DNA of 64,000 nt from Gelidibacter sediminis (GTDB taxonomy: Bacteria; Bacteroidota; Bacteroidia; Flavobacteriales; Flavobacteriaceae). The notes beneath the pieces are model-generated. The model made no database searches. It worked only from the letters and a program-made list of their open reading frames with translations, and was not told the DNA's origin. Below are positions 60,944 to 64,000 of the stretch, one piece after another. Both the position numbers and the translations under genes were made by a program. The stretch is taken from the NCBI RefSeq assembly GCF_004364975.1, contig NZ_SOBW01000007.1, positions 1,488,001-1,552,000 on the forward strand, read 5' to 3'. Within the stretch, counting starts at the first letter, position 1; every line of letters begins with the position of its first letter.

Positions 60944-61168
60944 TGTTTAGTTTTCAGTTGGCAGTTTTCAGTATTCAGTAGGCAGTTAGCAGTCTTCAAT
61001 TGACGCTTTTAGTAGAATAAAATTTTGTAAAGCGGCACTCTGTGGTACTTTGGGCTTCTTTGTGTGACTTTGTGAAATAACTAATACCCTTCTTTCACTC
61101 AGATTCTGGATTTTTTTTCATCCTAACTTAAACCATCATCCATCCAAAATAGTTTAATTTTGTATCCT
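60944..61168 (+). repeat. Repeat-filled spacer before lipB with a -7 box
   Basis: 60949-60997: TTTTCAGTTGGCAGTTTTCA-type repeats. 61038-61075: CTTTGGGCTTC/CTTTGTGTGACTTTGTG segment as at 12078-12115. 61155-61162: TAATTTTG, a perfect -7 box, 6 nt before the lipB ATG. Confidence 0.6.
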
Positions 61169-61885
61169 ATGAATAAAACAATTGACATTCAAGATTTGGG
61201 CCACAAGGATTACAAAGAAACTTGGGAATATCAAGAGGAATTGTTCCAATCTATTTTGGCTACTAAAATCAAAAATAGGAGAGAAGAGGCTGCGTTAGAA
61301 ACGTCTAATTATTTTTTGTTTGTAGAGCATCCCCATGTGTATACCTTGGGGAAAAGTGGCGATTTTTCCAATCTTTTATTAAGTGAAGCGCAACTCACCC
61401 AAAAAGGCGCAACCTTCTATAAGATAAACCGTGGTGGCGACATCACGTATCACGGACCAGGGCAAGTTGTAGGGTATCCAATTCTCGATTTGGAGAACTT
61501 TTTTACAGACATTCATAAGTATTTGCGACTTCTAGAGGAAATGGTCATTTTAACCTTAGCTGAATATGGTGTTAAATCAGAACGAAGTCCCGGCGAAACT
61601 GGAGTTTGGTTAGATGTGGGTACGCCATTTGCTCGCAAAATTTGTGCTATGGGCGTAAGAGCGAGTCGCTGGGTTACGATGCATGGTTTTGCGCTTAACG
61701 TCAATGCTGATTTGGGTTATTTTGACAACATCATCCCGTGTGGTATTCGTGGTAAGGCCGTAACGACTTTAAATGTCGAATTGGGCGTTGATAAGGTAGA
61801 CGAATCAGATATTAAAACAAAACTTCTGAAGCATTTTCTAAACCTGTTTGAAGCTCTCCCAAAACAGAAAAGTTTGATATTATAA
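61169..61885 (+). CDS. lipB: Octanoyltransferase (lipoate biosynthesis)
   Basis: 238 aa from ATG 61169; a TTG three codons earlier lies inside the promoter. Transfers octanoyl from acyl-carrier protein to lipoyl domains such as that of E2 at 40894. Motifs: FLFVEHPHVYTLGKSGDFSN near residue 50, RGGDITYHGPGQVVGYPILD near 88, KICAMGVRASRWVTMHGFAL near 155 (catalytic Lys and Cys region is NIIPCGI near 190). The -7 box at 61155-61162 implies a nearly leaderless transcript. Confidence 0.94.
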   Translation: MNKTIDIQDLGHKDYKETWEYQEELFQSILATKIKNRREEAALETSNYFLFVEHPHVYTLGKSGDFSNLLLSEAQLTQKGATFYKINRGGDITYHGPGQVVGYPILDLENFFTDIHKYLRLLEEMVILTLAEYGVKSERSPGETGVWLDVGTPFARKICAMGVRASRWVTMHGFALNVNADLGYFDNIIPCGIRGKAVTTLNVELGVDKVDESDIKTKLLKHFLNLFEALPKQKSLIL

Positions 61886-61888
61886 TAT

Positions 61889-62365
61889 ATGGGGCACATT
61901 CAAAAAATCATATTATTGGTTGTTATTGTGCCTTTAGCTTTATTTCCAGGAGGAGTGATTTCTTATGTCTTGCTTTTTGAGAATCTTGCATTTGAAACGA
62001 CCATGTGGATTCCTGTGGGAATGACCATTTTGGGCATTTGCAGTTTGGTTTTCCATTTTAAGACAAGAAACTTTTATAGACTGCTCAAGCAACAAGCAAT
62101 ACTTCCTAAGGTTGAACCTCTATTTTGGGTGCTCAACATTTCTTATGGGGTTGTCTATATAGTAATGTCTTTGTATTTAATCTATTTATTAAATCAATTA
62201 GACACGTGGAAAGAATACGCCGTAGTACTCGTTTTTGTAATTCCTTTATTAATAATGGGCATATGGACTTTATTGGAAGCGTACTATCTTAATAGATTAA
62301 TACACGTGCACAATTTTGCAAATCGTCATTCTGAAATTGATGACATTAAGGGAGATGCTATGTAG
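61889..62365 (+). CDS. Predicted four-pass membrane protein
   Basis: 158 aa, three nt after lipB. Four hydrophobic segments (IILLVVIVPLALFPGGVISY; MWIPVGMTILGICSLVF; LFWVLNISYGVVYIVMSLYL; AVVLVFVIPLLIMGIWTLL) with a short acidic C-terminus. No family recognised. Operon partner of lipB by spacing only. Confidence 0.7.
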   Translation: MGHIQKIILLVVIVPLALFPGGVISYVLLFENLAFETTMWIPVGMTILGICSLVFHFKTRNFYRLLKQQAILPKVEPLFWVLNISYGVVYIVMSLYLIYLLNQLDTWKEYAVVLVFVIPLLIMGIWTLLEAYYLNRLIHVHNFANRHSEIDDIKGDAM

Positions 62366-62379
62366 CTGATTTGTGGTCA

Positions 62380-62531
62380 TTAGTCTTCAGTAGGCCGTTA
62401 TTAGTTTTCAGTATGCAAGTCATCAGTCTTCAGTAGGCAGTCATCAGTCTTCAGTCATCAGTCATCAGTCTTCAGTCATCAGTCATCAATCAAAAATCAA
62501 AAATCTTCAATCTTCAATCTTCAATCCCCAA
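62380..62531 (+). repeat. Repeat-filled spacer (TCAGTCTTCAGTAGGC and AATCTTCAATC families)
   Basis: About 150 nt between two convergent genes composed of TCAGT units (62380-62480) and then AAATC/TTCAATC units (62481-62531). No terminator-like hairpin found. Confidence 0.7.
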
Positions 62532-62538
62532 TCCCTTT

Positions 62539-63588
62539 CTATCCTTCCTCATTAAAATACACCTTGTAGTAGTGCATTTTTTTTATATCGTCATAGCCGC
62601 GTTCTAAATATTCTGCGGAAGCGTCAGGGGCATCCACATCTAGTTTAATTTGGATATTGGTATCGAGTTTGATTTCAGTTTTAATCTTCTGTTTTTGCTT
62701 TTTTAAGACACTTTCAGAGACGTCAAATTGGTTGCGAATTACTAAAGCATGATCAGTTTCAAAGCCTTTTTTATAATCGTCAAATAGCTCCTTATAAGTG
62801 TCATCTTCAAACACGTCATCTTTGAAGTTTTCAACGTTGATAACTTCATTCTCCTTAAAGAAATCGATGGTTTTGGCTAAAAATGTACTTTTTTCCTGTA
62901 ACCCATAAGTTGGCTTTAAGACCTCTTCAGAAAAATCCCTACAGAGTTCTATATAGTTTTTGGTGTGCTGATTATGATCGTCTGGATATTTGACATTCAA
63001 GAAATGTTTGATCCAATATTGGGTATCGTATGAATTATTGTCAACACTTAAAATGATATTCCCTTCAGTGTCCGAGGTGTTTAAAATTAGACAGCCCTTA
63101 TCCACTTTTTTAGTTGGAATCCCTTTTTGGGTGATAATGTCATAACTGTTGTTTTCCAAATACGTTTGGAAAAATTCAGCACGTGTTTCAATTTTGAAAA
63201 TCCCCACGGCATTTACAAATAAATCTTCATACTGAATATCATTGAATAAACATACCAAGACATCTCCCGTTTTAATTTGAGCGGAATTGCTTTGTTCAAA
63301 CAAGTGGGTCACGATGTGTTTTGAAACTTCTACGAAATTGCTTTCATCAGCAAATAATTGTGCTGCGTAGCTGTTAATTTCGTTAAGGCTGATGTTGGAA
63401 TGGTGATTGAACCGATAACTCTCAACCAAACTTCCAAAAGGACGGAGCAAATACGGCAACATCAAATCATAACTGATTTCATCAAAGTCAAGCTCTTGTT
63501 CAGAAAATGCATTTTTAGTGCTGTTAAATTTATTTCCCACCTTGTGAAGGATAGCCTTTGAAAGCGAGGCTTTAGTACGTTTGATCAT
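62539..63588 (-). CDS. Nucleoid-associated protein (NdpA/YejK family)
   Basis: 349 aa. Matches PF04245-type proteins: VSKHIVTHLFEQSNSAQIKT near residue 80, GDVLVCLFNDIQYEDLFVNA near 108, GIFKIETRAEF near 128, and KGCLILNTSDTEGNIILSVD near 162. In E. coli YejK binds the nucleoid and topoisomerase IV; the role here is inferred. Confidence 0.85.
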   Translation of the reverse strand: MIKRTKASLSKAILHKVGNKFNSTKNAFSEQELDFDEISYDLMLPYLLRPFGSLVESYRFNHHSNISLNEINSYAAQLFADESNFVEVSKHIVTHLFEQSNSAQIKTGDVLVCLFNDIQYEDLFVNAVGIFKIETRAEFFQTYLENNSYDIITQKGIPTKKVDKGCLILNTSDTEGNIILSVDNNSYDTQYWIKHFLNVKYPDDHNQHTKNYIELCRDFSEEVLKPTYGLQEKSTFLAKTIDFFKENEVINVENFKDDVFEDDTYKELFDDYKKGFETDHALVIRNQFDVSESVLKKQKQKIKTEIKLDTNIQIKLDVDAPDASAEYLERGYDDIKKMHYYKVYFNEEG

Positions 63589-63710
63589 GAGGATAATTTT
63601 ATCTCTTTTGAGGTCTGCAATACTACATAATTTTGACTGAAATCAATTAAAACCCTGGAGAAAAAAAATTGTCTTTAGTCTGAGAGTTAAGTAGGAATTT
63701 ATCATTTTTT

Positions 63711-64000
63711 TTAATTCATCTGATAGATAATTATACTATTTCGATCACCTACAGTTACAAATTCCGGACGTTTTTCCTTGTCAATATTATCGAGGTCAAT
63801 GGCTGAGATGCCATAAACCGGAAAATTGTCGATAGGTTTACCTAAACTGTCAAAAAGATGCACCTTCTTGGCTTGCAAATCCGTTACGGAAACATAAATT
63901 TTATCATTAATATAAAATATTTTGGGCGGTGTATACTCTCCAAAATCCAGCTCTACTTTATGACTTTTAATATGAAGTATATTTTCTGAAAGTGTCACTA
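63711..64000 (-). CDS. C-terminal end of an unidentified protein (partial)
   Basis: Frame open to the window edge; about 96 residues. YINDKIYVSVTDLQAKKVHL, LFDSLGKPIDNFPVYGISAI and PEFVTVGDRNSIIIYQMN look like the last strands of a beta-propeller or of a DUF3352-like extracellular protein. The rest of the gene lies beyond 64000. Not recognised. Confidence 0.6.
   Translation of the reverse strand, partial: VTLSENILHIKSHKVELDFGEYTPPKIFYINDKIYVSVTDLQAKKVHLFDSLGKPIDNFPVYGISAIDLDNIDKEKRPEFVTVGDRNSIIIYQMN

Overview
The window is chromosomal DNA of a marine-type member of the Flavobacteriaceae (Bacteroidota). Evidence: low GC content, Bacteroidota promoter boxes (TAnnTTTG), almost no Shine-Dalgarno sequences, gliding genes gldA, gldB and gldC, an alpha/beta-fused oxo-acid dehydrogenase E1, and the dispersed palindromes and TCAGT/TTCAA-type repeats common between flavobacterial genes. 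No tRNA, rRNA, CRISPR array, phage or complete insertion sequence was recognised.

Layout. 1-810: 3' part missing of gldA, reading left. 900-5250: an aromatic amino acid operon (pheA, aminotransferase, tyrA, DAHP synthase/chorismate mutase) preceded by a leader peptide rich in Tyr, Trp and Phe codons and a terminator/antiterminator pair, which reads as a transcription attenuator. 5354-17079: rsgA, dtd, two DUF3857/transglutaminase-like exported proteins, a MazG-like hydrolase, aroA, queA, rlmN and a polyprenyl diphosphate synthase. 17210-19621: an ECF sigma factor with a membrane anti-sigma-like partner and a predicted outer-membrane barrel. 19832-25681: dnaG, an atypical response regulator, nadE, gldB, gldC, a DUF4230 protein and a rhodanese.

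25748-44418 is the accessory core: a phenylacetate catabolic cluster (TetR regulator, paaE, A, B, C, D, two enoyl-CoA hydratases, paaH, paaI, paaJ, paaZ, paaY) ending in the E2 and fused E1 subunits of a 2-oxo-acid dehydrogenase. PaaABCE epoxidise phenylacetyl-CoA, PaaG isomerises it, PaaZ opens and oxidises the ring product, and PaaJ, PaaF and PaaH carry out the beta-oxidation-like steps. No phenylacetate-CoA ligase (paaK) is present. Most gene junctions in this cluster carry a palindromic or tandem repeat, two of the coding sequences contain such a repeat in frame, and three small passenger-type genes (two four-helix-bundle 'intervening sequence' proteins and one GIY-YIG nuclease) sit between pathway genes. 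This is the most unusual structure in the window.

44479-64000: an acidic lipoprotein, a SulP transporter, a DUF4136 lipoprotein, hutU coupled to a DUF5522 gene, a tiny HExxH protein, a PLP enzyme of the ACC deaminase/D-cysteine desulfhydrase family, a glucosaminidase-LysM lipoprotein, hemL, a DUF2157/GDYXXLXY pair, a large metzincin lipoprotein, lysS with an exonuclease/endonuclease/phosphatase-family protein, a Pmp3-like peptide, lipB, a nucleoid-associated protein, and the 3' end of an unidentified gene.

All family assignments come from reading motifs by eye; no database search was possible.
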